Shown: positions 26,359-34,724 of the stretch, one piece after another
How positions within the stretch are numbered: the first letter of the stretch is position 1
Layout of the letters: each line of letters opens with the position of its first letter
DNA from: Oryzibacter oryziterrae
Lineage (GTDB): Bacteria; Pseudomonadota; Alphaproteobacteria; Rhizobiales; Pleomorphomonadaceae
Direction of reading: 5' to 3'
Assembly: GCF_021864535.1 (NCBI RefSeq)
Contig: NZ_JAKJIC010000008.1
Location: 1 to 64,000 of the forward strand
Length of the DNA: 64,000 nt
Notes under the pieces: generated by a model
The model's database searches: none
What the model was told of the DNA's origin: nothing
Seen by the model: the letters and a program-made list of their open reading frames with translations, nothing else
Program-made: the position numbers and the translations under genes

Positions 26359-28239
26359 ATGACTGACACTGCACATGCGTCCCACCCGAAGGCCGGTTTC
26401 TGGACGCTGGCGCTTGGCTCCATCGGCGTTGTCTACGGCGATATCGGCACAAGCCCGCTCTATGCCCTCCGCGAATCCCTCAATCACGCTGCCGCCGACG
26501 GCCTCACCCAGGAAGAAGTGGTGGGCATCGTCTCGCTGCTGCTGTGGTCGCTGACGCTGATCGTCACCATCAAATACGTCATCTTCATCCTGCGCGCCGA
26601 CAACCGCGGCGAAGGCGGCACGCTGTCGCTGCTCGCCCTTGCCCAGGAAGCGGTTGGGCGGCGGACCCTGGCCCTGTTCCTGCTCGGTGTCGCCGGCGCG
26701 GCGCTGTTCTACGGTGACGCCATCATCACGCCGGCCATCTCCGTGCTGTCGGCAGTGGAAGGCCTGGAACTGGCCTCGCCCGGCTTCACCAATTATGTGC
26801 TGCCGCTGACGGTCGTGATCCTGATCGCGCTGTTCGCCATCCAGAATCAGGGAACCGGCAGTGTCTCGGCCTGGTTCGGGCCGATCACTCTCGTCTGGTT
26901 CCTGATCATGGGCGCGCTCGGCGTGATGCACATCGGCGACGACCTGTCGATCCTGGCCGCGCTCAATCCGATCGAAGCGATCCGCTTTGTCGTCATCCAC
27001 GGCTTTGGCGCCTTCACCGTGATGGGTTCGGTGTTCTTGGCGGTGACCGGTGCGGAAGCGCTCTATGCCGACATGGGCCATTTCGGTCGCAAGCCGATCC
27101 AGTTCGCCTGGATCGTGGTGGTGTTTCCTGCGCTCGCGCTCAACTATCTGGGTCAGGGCAGCATGGTGATGGCCCATCCGGAAACGCTGGAAAACCCGTT
27201 CTTCCTGATGGCGCCGAGCTGGGGCCTGCTGCCGCTGGTGGGAATGGCCACCGTTGCCACCGTCATCGCCAGCCAGGCCGTGATTTCCGGCGCCTTCTCG
27301 CTGACCCAGCAGGCGATCCAGCTCGGCTTGCTGCCGCGTCTGGAGATCCGCCATACGTCGGAAGCACAGGTCGGGCAGATCTACATGCCCAAGGTCAACT
27401 GGCTGCTGCTGGTTGGCGTGCTGTTCCTGGTGTTCACCTTCAGGAGCTCCAGTGCTCTGGGCAACGCCTATGGCATCGCCGTCACCGGCACCATGGTCAG
27501 CACCTCGCTGATGGCCTTCATCGTCTTCTGGCGCGCCTGGCATTGGCCGCTGTGGAAGGTGTCCGCCGTCATCGCGCCGCTGCTGGTGGTGGAAATGGTG
27601 TTCCTGACCTCCAACATGCTGAAGCTGTTCGAAGGCGGTTATGTACCGCTGTTCTTCGCGGCCATGGTCGGCTTGATGATGTGGACCTGGGTGCGTGGAT
27701 CGGACCTGACGCTCGCCAAGGCGCGCGCCGAGACCATCCCGCTCGCCGACCTCATCGGCATGCTGCAGCGCTCATCCGCCGTGGTGAGCAAGGGCACGGC
27801 AGTGTTCATGACGTCGGACCCGGAGATTGCCCCCAGCGCGCTGATGCATAACCTCAAGCACAACCACGTCATTCACCAGAATAATGTGGTGGTGAAAGTA
27901 AGCTACGCCACCGCGCCGCATGTGGCCGAGGCCGACCGGATCACCATCACGCCGCTCGACAGTTCCTTCACGCAGGTCACGGTGACCTTCGGCTACATGG
28001 ACGACGCCAATCTGCCCATGGCGCTGGCGCATGCGCGCAAGAGCGGTATCAAGTTCGACATCATGTCGACGAGCTTCTTCCTGAGCCGACGCTCGTTCAA
28101 ACCCGCCGCGCAATCGGCCATGCCGCACTGGCAGAACCGCCTCTACATCGCCCTGACCAAGCAGGCGACCGACGCGACTAGCTACTATCGCCTGCCCTCC
28201 AATCGCGTGGTGGAGATCGGCCAGCAATTCACCATTTGA
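26359..28239 (+). CDS. kup: Kup-type low-affinity potassium uptake transporter
   Basis: A 626-residue inner-membrane K+/H+ symporter. It opens with the Kup signature GSIGVVYGDIGTSPLYALRES, has about 12 spans and further conserved blocks (FYGDAIITPAISVLSAVEGLEL, GAEALYADMGHFG, LNYLGQGSMV). A soluble C-terminal domain follows with the family ending in TSFFLSRRSFKP and NRVVEIGQQF. The ATG at 26359 (MTDTAHASHPKAGF) is preferred over an upstream in-frame start 11 codons earlier. Kup drives K+ uptake independent of the Kdp ATPase; here it is divergent from a KdpDE-like pair. Confidence 0.96.
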   Translation: MTDTAHASHPKAGFWTLALGSIGVVYGDIGTSPLYALRESLNHAAADGLTQEEVVGIVSLLLWSLTLIVTIKYVIFILRADNRGEGGTLSLLALAQEAVGRRTLALFLLGVAGAALFYGDAIITPAISVLSAVEGLELASPGFTNYVLPLTVVILIALFAIQNQGTGSVSAWFGPITLVWFLIMGALGVMHIGDDLSILAALNPIEAIRFVVIHGFGAFTVMGSVFLAVTGAEALYADMGHFGRKPIQFAWIVVVFPALALNYLGQGSMVMAHPETLENPFFLMAPSWGLLPLVGMATVATVIASQAVISGAFSLTQQAIQLGLLPRLEIRHTSEAQVGQIYMPKVNWLLLVGVLFLVFTFRSSSALGNAYGIAVTGTMVSTSLMAFIVFWRAWHWPLWKVSAVIAPLLVVEMVFLTSNMLKLFEGGYVPLFFAAMVGLMMWTWVRGSDLTLAKARAETIPLADLIGMLQRSSAVVSKGTAVFMTSDPEIAPSALMHNLKHNHVIHQNNVVVKVSYATAPHVAEADRITITPLDSSFTQVTVTFGYMDDANLPMALAHARKSGIKFDIMSTSFFLSRRSFKPAAQSAMPHWQNRLYIALTKQATDATSYYRLPSNRVVEIGQQFTI

Positions 28240-28322
28240 CCAACGGGATGGAGGAAGTTGCCGGCGAAAGCTGCAAGATTTACACTCAATGCCTCTCACA
28301 CAGTCTCTGGAAAGCTCCGAGC

Positions 28323-28736
28323 ATGACCGCAAGCGAAACGACAGAAGCTCTTCGACGCAAGGTCTCAACAATGTCGCGCCTTCTGCATGATCGCGACCCG
28401 GCAATCGTCGATGAACTCTGGTCGCCGGGATTCCGGCTGGTTGGCTCGGAAGCGGGAGAGATCGCTGCAAACCCGGACGAACTGCATGCACTGTTCAAGA
28501 TGCTGTTCGCGCGGCCCGTGCGGCATGCCTTCGACTTTTCAAGGTTTGATGTAGACCGCGAAGGCAATATCGCCTGGCTCTTTGCCGAAGGGCACCTGGT
28601 CATGACAGGTGATGCAGGCGTCTCCAGGTGCCCCTATCGCCTGACGGCCATCTTCCAGCACACGGGAACAGACTGGATCTGGAGGCTGTTTAGCGGTGCA
28701 GAACCGGCAGCACCAGTCGAACATAGCCAGGACTGA
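28323..28736 (+). CDS. NTF2-like (SnoaL/DUF4440) protein
   Basis: A 137-residue protein with the NTF2-like pattern of an N-terminal helix region (TEALRRKVSTMSRLLHDRDPAIVDELWSPGF) followed by curved sheet strands (GNIAWLFAEGHLVMTG, YRLTAIFQHTGTDWIWRLFSG). DUF4440/SnoaL-like members include enzymes and ligand-binding domains of unknown role. The ATG at 28323 is chosen from the domain boundary; the upstream extension overlaps the kup end. It follows kup by 83 bases on the same strand and may be co-transcribed. Confidence 0.65.
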   Translation: MTASETTEALRRKVSTMSRLLHDRDPAIVDELWSPGFRLVGSEAGEIAANPDELHALFKMLFARPVRHAFDFSRFDVDREGNIAWLFAEGHLVMTGDAGVSRCPYRLTAIFQHTGTDWIWRLFSGAEPAAPVEHSQD

Positions 28737-28766
28737 AGACGGCGGCTTGCCGGCCGAACTTGAGTC

Positions 28767-28806
28767 AAAAAGGAAACACGGGGCTCGGAAGGACATCCGG
28801 GCCCCG
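28767..28806 (-). terminator. Rho-independent terminator of the chemoreceptor gene
   Basis: Arms 28780-28789 and 28797-28806 (10 bp, one G-T pair), followed on the minus strand by TTTCCTTTTT. It lies 27 bases past the chemoreceptor stop. Confidence 0.75.
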
Positions 28807-28832
28807 CGCAACTTGGCAAAATCGGTAGACGA

Positions 28833-30527
28833 TCAAGCCGCCCGCAGCGACCGCACGAAGTCGGCGACTTCCTGCTGCAGCGATGACGACTGCTCGTTGA
28901 GGCGGCTCGACAGCGTCATCAGCTGGGTAGAGGCGGCACCGGTCATCTCGGCGGCCGTGGAGACGCCGGCGATGTTGCTGGTGACCGCCGTCGTACCGGT
29001 GGCAGCGCGCTGGGTGTTGGCGGCGATCTCGTTGGTGGCAGCCCCCTGCTCTTCCACCGCCCCGGCGATGGCCGACGACGACTGCTGGATATTCTGCACC
29101 GTGCGGACGATGCGCGAGATGGCATCGACCGTCGTGCCGGTGGCCGTCTGGATTTCGCCGATCTTCTTGCCGATCTGGTCGGTCGCCTTGGCCGTCTGGT
29201 CGGCGAGCTGCTTGACCTCCGCGGCAACCACCGCGAAGCCCTTGCCCGCATCGCCAGCGCGCGCCGCTTCGATGGTGGCATTGAGCGCCAACAGGTTGGT
29301 CTGGGCGGCAATGTTGTTGATGAGCTCGACCACTTCGCCGATCTGCTGCGCAGCCTGCGACAGGGTCTGCACATTGTGGGCCGACGTTTCGGCTTCGACG
29401 GCGGCTTCCTTGGCAATCATCGACGACTGACCGACCTGCTTGCTGATCTCCTGGATCGAAGCGGAAAGCTCCTCGGCGCCGGCCGCGACTGTCTGAACGT
29501 TGGAGGCCGCTTCCTCGGCGGCACCGGCGACAGCCTGGGCCTGGCGAGCGGTTTCCTCGGCGGTAGCCGACAGATTGCGGGCGGCGTCGGACACTTCACC
29601 CGACGACTTGCCAAAGCCGGTGGCGAGGCTCTCCATGCGAGAAACGAAGCGATCGGCAAGTTCCGCGCGACGGCGGATCGCGGCTTCCTCTGCGGCCTTG
29701 GCCGCTTCCTGCGCCTTGCGCTGAGCTTCGGCATCGGCAAGGCTGACGCGGAAGGCCTCAAGACCGCCGGCGATGCTGCCAACTTCGTCCTTGCGCCCGA
29801 TGCCGGCAATGTTGAGAGCGTAGTTGCCGCCTTGCATGGATTTCATGTTGTCGATCAAGTGAGCGATGGGCCCGGTGACCGCACGCCGCAACAGGAAGAC
29901 CGCCAGGGAAACAACCGCAACAATCATCACGACGATGCTGCCCAAGGATAACCAGACCGCGGACCAGCTATCTGCGGTGTTTCCGTCGGACTCCGCAGTC
30001 ATCTCTGCGATCAAGTCGTTGTTGAATTCCACAGCCTGCTTTTGGATGTCGACCAGCGCCGGGCGGCACTCGGCATTCATCTTGTCGAGTGCCTTGAGGT
30101 TATCCGCCGCATCGTTGGACTGCCCGAGCTTGGCAACCTCACCACAGGCGCCGGAAAGCAGCGCATGCAGTTTTCCCTCAATACTCTCAAGTTCGGCACG
30201 CTTTTCCGGCACGGCGCCGATCACAAGCGACATGTTCTTGTCGTAACCTTCCATCGCTGAACTGCGGGCCGTCGCAGCATCCTGATTGTCCTTGTCCGTC
30301 TTTGCCGCCGCATTCCAGTAGAGCGACATTGCAAGATCGGAGATGTTTCGATTGGCCCGCGCCAGATTGATTGCCGCCGTGCTCGGCCCGTCGATCAAGG
30401 TCGAGTAGCTGCTGTCGATGCCAATCATCTTGTAACCGGAGAAGCCGCCTCCCGCGAGCGCTCCCAAGCCCATCAAGCCGATCAGTGAAGCGACTTTCGA
30501 CATTAGCGATAGATCTGCGTAAGACAT
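28833..30527 (-). CDS. Methyl-accepting chemotaxis protein
   Basis: A 564-residue transmembrane chemoreceptor. TM1 ([21 protein letters not shown], residues ~10-30) and TM2 ([22 protein letters not shown], ~190-212) bound a helical periplasmic sensor of ~160 residues. HAMP is next ([23 protein letters not shown]). The signalling domain carries the highly conserved hairpin tip [23 protein letters not shown] and [22 protein letters not shown]. There is no C-terminal CheR-binding pentapeptide; it ends VRSLRAA. The start [12 protein letters not shown] at 30527 is favoured over one 17 codons earlier. No che genes adjoin it. An AT-rich gene-free stretch lies upstream. Confidence 0.93.
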   Translation of the reverse strand: MSYADLSLMSKVASLIGLMGLGALAGGGFSGYKMIGIDSSYSTLIDGPSTAAINLARANRNISDLAMSLYWNAAAKTDKDNQDAATARSSAMEGYDKNMSLVIGAVPEKRAELESIEGKLHALLSGACGEVAKLGQSNDAADNLKALDKMNAECRPALVDIQKQAVEFNNDLIAEMTAESDGNTADSWSAVWLSLGSIVVMIVAVVSLAVFLLRRAVTGPIAHLIDNMKSMQGGNYALNIAGIGRKDEVGSIAGGLEAFRVSLADAEAQRKAQEAAKAAEEAAIRRRAELADRFVSRMESLATGFGKSSGEVSDAARNLSATAEETARQAQAVAGAAEEAASNVQTVAAGAEELSASIQEISKQVGQSSMIAKEAAVEAETSAHNVQTLSQAAQQIGEVVELINNIAAQTNLLALNATIEAARAGDAGKGFAVVAAEVKQLADQTAKATDQIGKKIGEIQTATGTTVDAISRIVRTVQNIQQSSSAIAGAVEEQGAATNEIAANTQRAATGTTAVTSNIAGVSTAAEMTGAASTQLMTLSSRLNEQSSSLQQEVADFVRSLRAA

Positions 30528-31168
30528 CCGAGCCAACCCCCTCAAATAAACTGCCAGCCCAAGGCAATTTTGCGCCAATATAAAAATGTTTCATACAAAT
30601 GATTAATGAAAAATTAAACATCACATACACGGAATTGATATCTAGTGCTGTCAAGACAATCATTTGTATATAGGCGCAGTACAACTTCCTCATCAATTGT
30701 TTTATATTGATATTTATATCAATGATAAAAGCTGCTGAATTTGGAAAAAACTATGATGTTTTTGCAAGTATGGCTTGACGAGATGCGGCAGTACGTAAGA
30801 GCGGTAAGTATCAATCGGTAAACAAAAAAAGTTACACGCAGGCCCTTCACAAATGGATGTCGCACCGAGATGACACTGCAAAGCACCGGACTTTGATGTC
30901 GCGCGTTCTGCCAAATGATTCGCGCATATGGGGAAACCTGCAGGTGGCTTGCCTGCCTTGTCTGTGCGCACTGGATGGACCTGCGCCATGTATACAAGAG
31001 GCCCGGGCATGGTGGCCGGGCCAGTCGTTGTCTGAACAACTGCGGCAGGCAACGCATATATCTCGACACAGACCAGAAGGTCTGGAAAATCAGTCTCCAT
31101 GCTGCACATTTCAGAAGCTTGGAGGCACCTGGAATGCACAACCTTAACGCCACCAATACACGTAAGAT
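30528..31168. other. AT-rich gene-free region
   Basis: 641 bases between the chemoreceptor start and the deacylase stop. The first ~300 (30540-30840) are far richer in A+T than the rest of the window, with runs such as TTTTATATTGATATTTATATCAATGATAAAA around 30701-30730. Short frames exist on both strands but none has a convincing ribosome site, composition or family. It includes the chemoreceptor promoter; the rest may be a remnant of foreign DNA. Confidence 0.5.
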
Positions 31169-31651
31169 TTACGCTACAAAGCGAATTGCTTGAGTGGCTT
31201 GCAGCAAATCGGCGGGAGTCGTTTGAAAGACGGCGTTCGGTGTTCCGGCAGCAGCCCAGATGACATCGAAGCTCATCAAGTGTTCGTCGATGTATGTCTT
31301 GAGCGGCGAGACATGCCCCAAGGGCGGAATGCCGCCGATGGCAAAGCCGGTGATCGCACGGACCTCAGCCCCCTTGGGCCGGTCGAGCGCCTCGCCGAAG
31401 ATGGCCACAGCGCCGTCCTCGTTGACGCGGTTGATGCCGGAGACCAGCAGCAGATAGGGCGTCCGCGTCTCGCGACCGACGAAAACAAGCGACTTGGCGA
31501 TCTGCGCCACCGTACAGCCGCAGGCCGCAGCCGCGTCCTCCGCCGTCTTGGTGCTGTCGGCCATGACCTTGATGGAGATGGACAATCCCCGTTCGGTTGC
31601 TCCGGCAAGCACACGCAGGCAGGCATCAGGCAAGGCTTGATCGGCAGACAT
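31169..31651 (-). CDS. YbaK/EbsC-family aminoacyl-tRNA deacylase
   Basis: A 160-residue trans-editing protein of the YbaK/ProX (INS-like) fold. It has STKTAEDAAAACGCTVAQIAKSLVFVG with the catalytic-type Lys, then LLVSGINRVN, and FAIGGIPPLGHVSPLKTYID containing the GxxPxGH loop. Relatives hydrolyse Cys-tRNA(Pro) or other mischarged tRNAs. The ATG at 31651 is supported by GGAG eight to nine bases upstream; the longer frame begins at a TTG. Confidence 0.87.
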   Translation of the reverse strand: MSADQALPDACLRVLAGATERGLSISIKVMADSTKTAEDAAAACGCTVAQIAKSLVFVGRETRTPYLLLVSGINRVNEDGAVAIFGEALDRPKGAEVRAITGFAIGGIPPLGHVSPLKTYIDEHLMSFDVIWAAAGTPNAVFQTTPADLLQATQAIRFVA

Positions 31652-31748
31652 GGAACGCTCCAAATGAAAAAGGCACCCGGGATGACCCCGAATGCCCTTA
31701 TCACCTCTTTGCCCCTTGGGAAATTCCTACCCTTGAATTGTCGCCTGT

Positions 31749-31949
31749 TCAGGCTGTCTTGTGCTCGTCGTCATGGACGAGATTGCTGATCGTCTTCCAG
31801 GCCCCCGGAAAGGCACCGGCGCGGCCGGCGAGTTCCCTGATGTCGTGCTGGCGCACGGCCTCAACGACCTCTTCGCCCGTCGGCACGGCGGCCGTGAGCT
31901 TGTCTTCCTTGGACAAAGGCGAACCGTCACCATGAGGCAGATTGGACAT
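31749..31949 (-). CDS. Small hypothetical protein (66 aa)
   Basis: MSNLPHGDGSPLSKEDKL begins a 66-residue acidic-basic soluble protein ending NLVHDDEHKTA. No family was recognised and no strong ribosome site precedes the ATG at 31949. Codon composition is host-like (GC-rich third positions), and the frame is more plausible than its overlapping alternatives. Treat as a tentative gene. Confidence 0.4.
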   Translation of the reverse strand: MSNLPHGDGSPLSKEDKLTAAVPTGEEVVEAVRQHDIRELAGRAGAFPGAWKTISNLVHDDEHKTA

Positions 31950-32071
31950 TTGGGCACCGAAAAGTGAACCTGAGAATTCAATTATACAGGACCCACCCCA
32001 ATCCGCTCCATTGGGTGAAAACACCATCGGTAGCAGTCGCTATGCCTTGATCGTGCCCATGCAACCGACCG

Positions 32072-32377
32072 TCAGCGGGAAATGCTGCCGGACCGCTGCA
32101 CGGTACGCCCGGCCGGGCCGGTCGCCGAACCATTGGAGGTGCAGACACCCTGATAGCAGGTCACCGAACCGCCGTAGGTGGCAACACCGCCGTTGGGGCC
32201 GGTCACGGTGCCACCATAGTTGCAGCTGCCGTTCGCGCAGGAGCCGGAGCCCTGGCTGTTGATGGTGCGACCGGACGGCAGGGTGACCGTACCGTGACGC
32301 TGCCAGGCACTGGCGTCGGAAACGGCTGCGATGGAAACCAGGGCGGCAATGGCAAGCGAGACGAAGGACATTTTCAT
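32072..32377 (-). CDS. Small secreted Gly/Ser/Thr-rich protein
   Basis: A 101-residue protein with a signal peptide (MKMSFVSLAIAALVSIAAVSDASA-W). The mature part has three degenerate repeats of the type G-S-x-C-x-x-G-x-C-x-x-x-G: GSGSCANGSCNYGGTVTGPNG, GSVTCYQGVCTSNGSATGPAG, and a related start HGTVTLPSG. Four cysteines come in two CxxxxC pairs, so disulfides are likely. Family unknown. The ATG at 32377 is placed by GGAG eight bases upstream. It is divergent from the two-component pair that follows, which may control it. Confidence 0.7.
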   Translation of the reverse strand: MKMSFVSLAIAALVSIAAVSDASAWQRHGTVTLPSGRTINSQGSGSCANGSCNYGGTVTGPNGGVATYGGSVTCYQGVCTSNGSATGPAGRTVQRSGSISR

Positions 32378-32539
32378 TGGCTTCACTCCAGAGATCCGGT
32401 TCAGCGACCGGCGACGAGATGAAGCTAGACTTGTCGTGTCATCCTGATTTGATGGGAACGTAACGCTTGGTCCAAGCCTTGTAACAGTTTGTCAAAAGCA
32501 CCGGATTCATCTTGCGCGACAAAGGTGATTTGGCCAACC

Positions 32540-33265
32540 ATGAAGCCCATGAGCGCACATGAAACATTCATCCTGATGGTTGAGGACGATCCTGAGATCC
32601 GCAGGATGGTCGGTGACTTGCTGCGGGGCGAAGGCTACGAGGTCGTCGCGGTGGAGAGTGCAGCCGGAATGGACCAATGCCTCGCCACGCGCCAGCCGAA
32701 CCTGCTGATGCTGGACCTCATGCTGCCGGGCGAGGACGGGCTCTCGATCTGCCGGCGCATCCGCCAGACCCACCGCTTTCCGATCCTGATGCTGACGGCC
32801 AAGAGCCACGAAGTGGACATCGTGGTTGGCCTCGAAATGGGGGCCGACGACTATCTGAGCAAGCCCTTCGGTCCGCGCGAACTGCTGGCGCGCGTGCGGG
32901 CCCTGCTGCGCCGGGGCCACAGCCCCGCGGAGACGGCGGCCTCGCGCCGCCACGGCTTTGCCGGCTTCGTCATCGATCTGGACATGCGCAGCGTCAGCGA
33001 TCCCGATGGCGAGCCGCTCCCCCTGACCACGTCGGAGTTCGATCTCCTGGCCTGCTTCGTCCAGCGGCCACGCAGGGTGCTGTCGCGCGACCAGATCCTC
33101 GACATGCTGCGCGGCCATGAGGCGCAACCCTTCGACCGAACCGTGGACATGCTGGTCTCCCGCCTGCGCAAGAAGCTTGACCGGCAGGATCAGGACACGC
33201 CCCTGATCTCGACGGTCCGCAACGGCGGATATGTGTTCACGGCCGCCGTACAGAAGATGGCCTGA
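32540..33265 (+). CDS. OmpR-family response regulator
   Basis: A 241-residue regulator: receiver with LMVEDDPEIRRMVGDLL, phospho-acceptor Asp in NLLMLDLMLPGEDG and Lys in LSKPFGPRELLARVRALLRRG. The C-terminal winged helix includes PLTTSEFDLLACFVQRPRRVLSRDQIL and FDRTVDMLVSRLRKKLD. The start could be 32540 (MKPMSAHE) or three codons later; neither has a strong ribosome site. One base separates its stop from the kinase start, so they form an operon. Confidence 0.9.
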   Translation: MKPMSAHETFILMVEDDPEIRRMVGDLLRGEGYEVVAVESAAGMDQCLATRQPNLLMLDLMLPGEDGLSICRRIRQTHRFPILMLTAKSHEVDIVVGLEMGADDYLSKPFGPRELLARVRALLRRGHSPAETAASRRHGFAGFVIDLDMRSVSDPDGEPLPLTTSEFDLLACFVQRPRRVLSRDQILDMLRGHEAQPFDRTVDMLVSRLRKKLDRQDQDTPLISTVRNGGYVFTAAVQKMA

Positions 33266-33266
33266 C

Positions 33267-34622
33267 ATGCTGCGCATCGCCCTCCTGATCCGCGTACTGT
33301 TCGGCTTCGTGGCGGTGCTGCTGCTGGCCTGGCTCGGGCTGATCGCCTTCGCCTATCTCGTGGCCAATGAGCGCCAGTCGGACATCAACCCCGCCCCCTC
33401 GGCCACCCAGGTCGCCGCATTGGTGACACTGCTCGACGCCGCCGAGGCGGGCGACCGGGAAACGATCCTGGCAGCGGTGCACACCAATCGTCTGGATGCC
33501 CGCATCCTCTCGGACGAAACGCCCTTGAGCGTGGGGGAGACACCCGACAGCGCCGCGATGGCTCTCGCCAACGAAGTCAGCCGCCTGTTGCCCGGCCGCC
33601 CCTTCAGCGTTGACGCAATCTGGCTGCCGCCCCGGCAGGAGCGCTGGCTGCCCGGACGACCGAATGGCATCGAGTTCCGCATGAAGCTCGCTTCCGGCGA
33701 GCTGCTGGTGGTGGACACGCGCAGCCCCGTGGTGATGACCGGGCTGGGACTGCCGGTGGGCTTCGGCGCCGGCCTCGGCAGTGCGCTGCTGGCGCTGATT
33801 GCGGTCGCCCTGCTGATATCGGCAACCCGCCCCCTCGTCCGACTGGCAGCGGCGGTGGACAGCCTCGAGCCGGGATCGGCACCAATCGATCTGCCCGACA
33901 GCCGCACCGTGGCGCCGGAGATACGCGCCATCGCCCAGGCGATCATCCGCCTTCAGGACCGGCTGTCGTCCATGCTGGCGACCCGCATGGTGCTCATCGG
34001 CGGCATCTCCCACGACGTTCGCACCTTCGCGACCCGATTGCGGTTGCGCGTCGAGAAAATCGGCGATCCGGAAGAACGGGCAGCCGCCGGCAACGACATT
34101 GACGACATGATCCGCCTGCTGGACGACGCCATGCTGGCCGCCCGCGTGGGGGCCGGCGAACAACAACTGGAAATGATCGATTTCCGCGATATCGTCGCCG
34201 ATCTGGTCGCCGACAGACAGGCGGTTGGCCAACCCGTCGAGCTTGCCGCGACGCCCGCTCAACCGACCTTTGTGCTGGGGGATGCCTTGGCACTCAAACG
34301 CGTTGTCGGCAATCTCACCGACAATGCCGTCAAATATGGCCAGCAGGCGATCCTGACGCTGGAACTGTCAGCCCGACACGCGACGCTGCATGTGGACGAT
34401 CGTGGCGCCGGCATCCCCACCGATCAACGCCAGGCGGTGCTCGAACCCTTCGTGCGCCTGGAACAGTCACGAAACCGATCGACCGGCGGCGCGGGCCTGG
34501 GCCTCGCGGTGGCGCGAAATCTGGCCGAAGGCCACGGCGGAACGCTGACCATCGGCGACGCGCCGACCGGTGGCGCCCGGTTCACCCTGCAGGTGCCGCT
34601 CATGGAAATGGATCCGGGTTGA
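33267..34622 (+). CDS. Sensor histidine kinase (EnvZ-like)
   Basis: A 451-residue membrane kinase. TM1 (LLIRVLFGFVAVLLLAWLGLIAFAYLV) and TM2 (VGFGAGLGSALLALIAVALLI, ~residue 170) flank a periplasmic domain of ~135 residues. HAMP starts at SATRPLVRLAAAVDSL. The H box reads GGISHDVRTFATRLRLRVE, with Phe where most kinases have Pro. N box VVGNLTDNAVKYG, G1 VDDRGAGIP and G2 GLGLAVARNLAEGHGG follow. The ATG at 33267 gives a normal signal-anchor start. Confidence 0.9.
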   Translation: MLRIALLIRVLFGFVAVLLLAWLGLIAFAYLVANERQSDINPAPSATQVAALVTLLDAAEAGDRETILAAVHTNRLDARILSDETPLSVGETPDSAAMALANEVSRLLPGRPFSVDAIWLPPRQERWLPGRPNGIEFRMKLASGELLVVDTRSPVVMTGLGLPVGFGAGLGSALLALIAVALLISATRPLVRLAAAVDSLEPGSAPIDLPDSRTVAPEIRAIAQAIIRLQDRLSSMLATRMVLIGGISHDVRTFATRLRLRVEKIGDPEERAAAGNDIDDMIRLLDDAMLAARVGAGEQQLEMIDFRDIVADLVADRQAVGQPVELAATPAQPTFVLGDALALKRVVGNLTDNAVKYGQQAILTLELSARHATLHVDDRGAGIPTDQRQAVLEPFVRLEQSRNRSTGGAGLGLAVARNLAEGHGGTLTIGDAPTGGARFTLQVPLMEMDPG

Positions 34623-34724
34623 GCCCGAGCGTGCGAAGTCCCTCAATCTCCGTCGTTCCGGGGATGACATTTTGCTTCGAACCGACTAATCAGGGCCCGC
34701 GCATTTTGTCAGGACAGGACCGCC

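Noticed and set aside
30714-31156. Two overlapping frames of 141-145 codons in the AT-rich region
   Set aside because: Cys-rich, irregular composition, no ribosome site and no similarity recognised; the two overlap in different frames.
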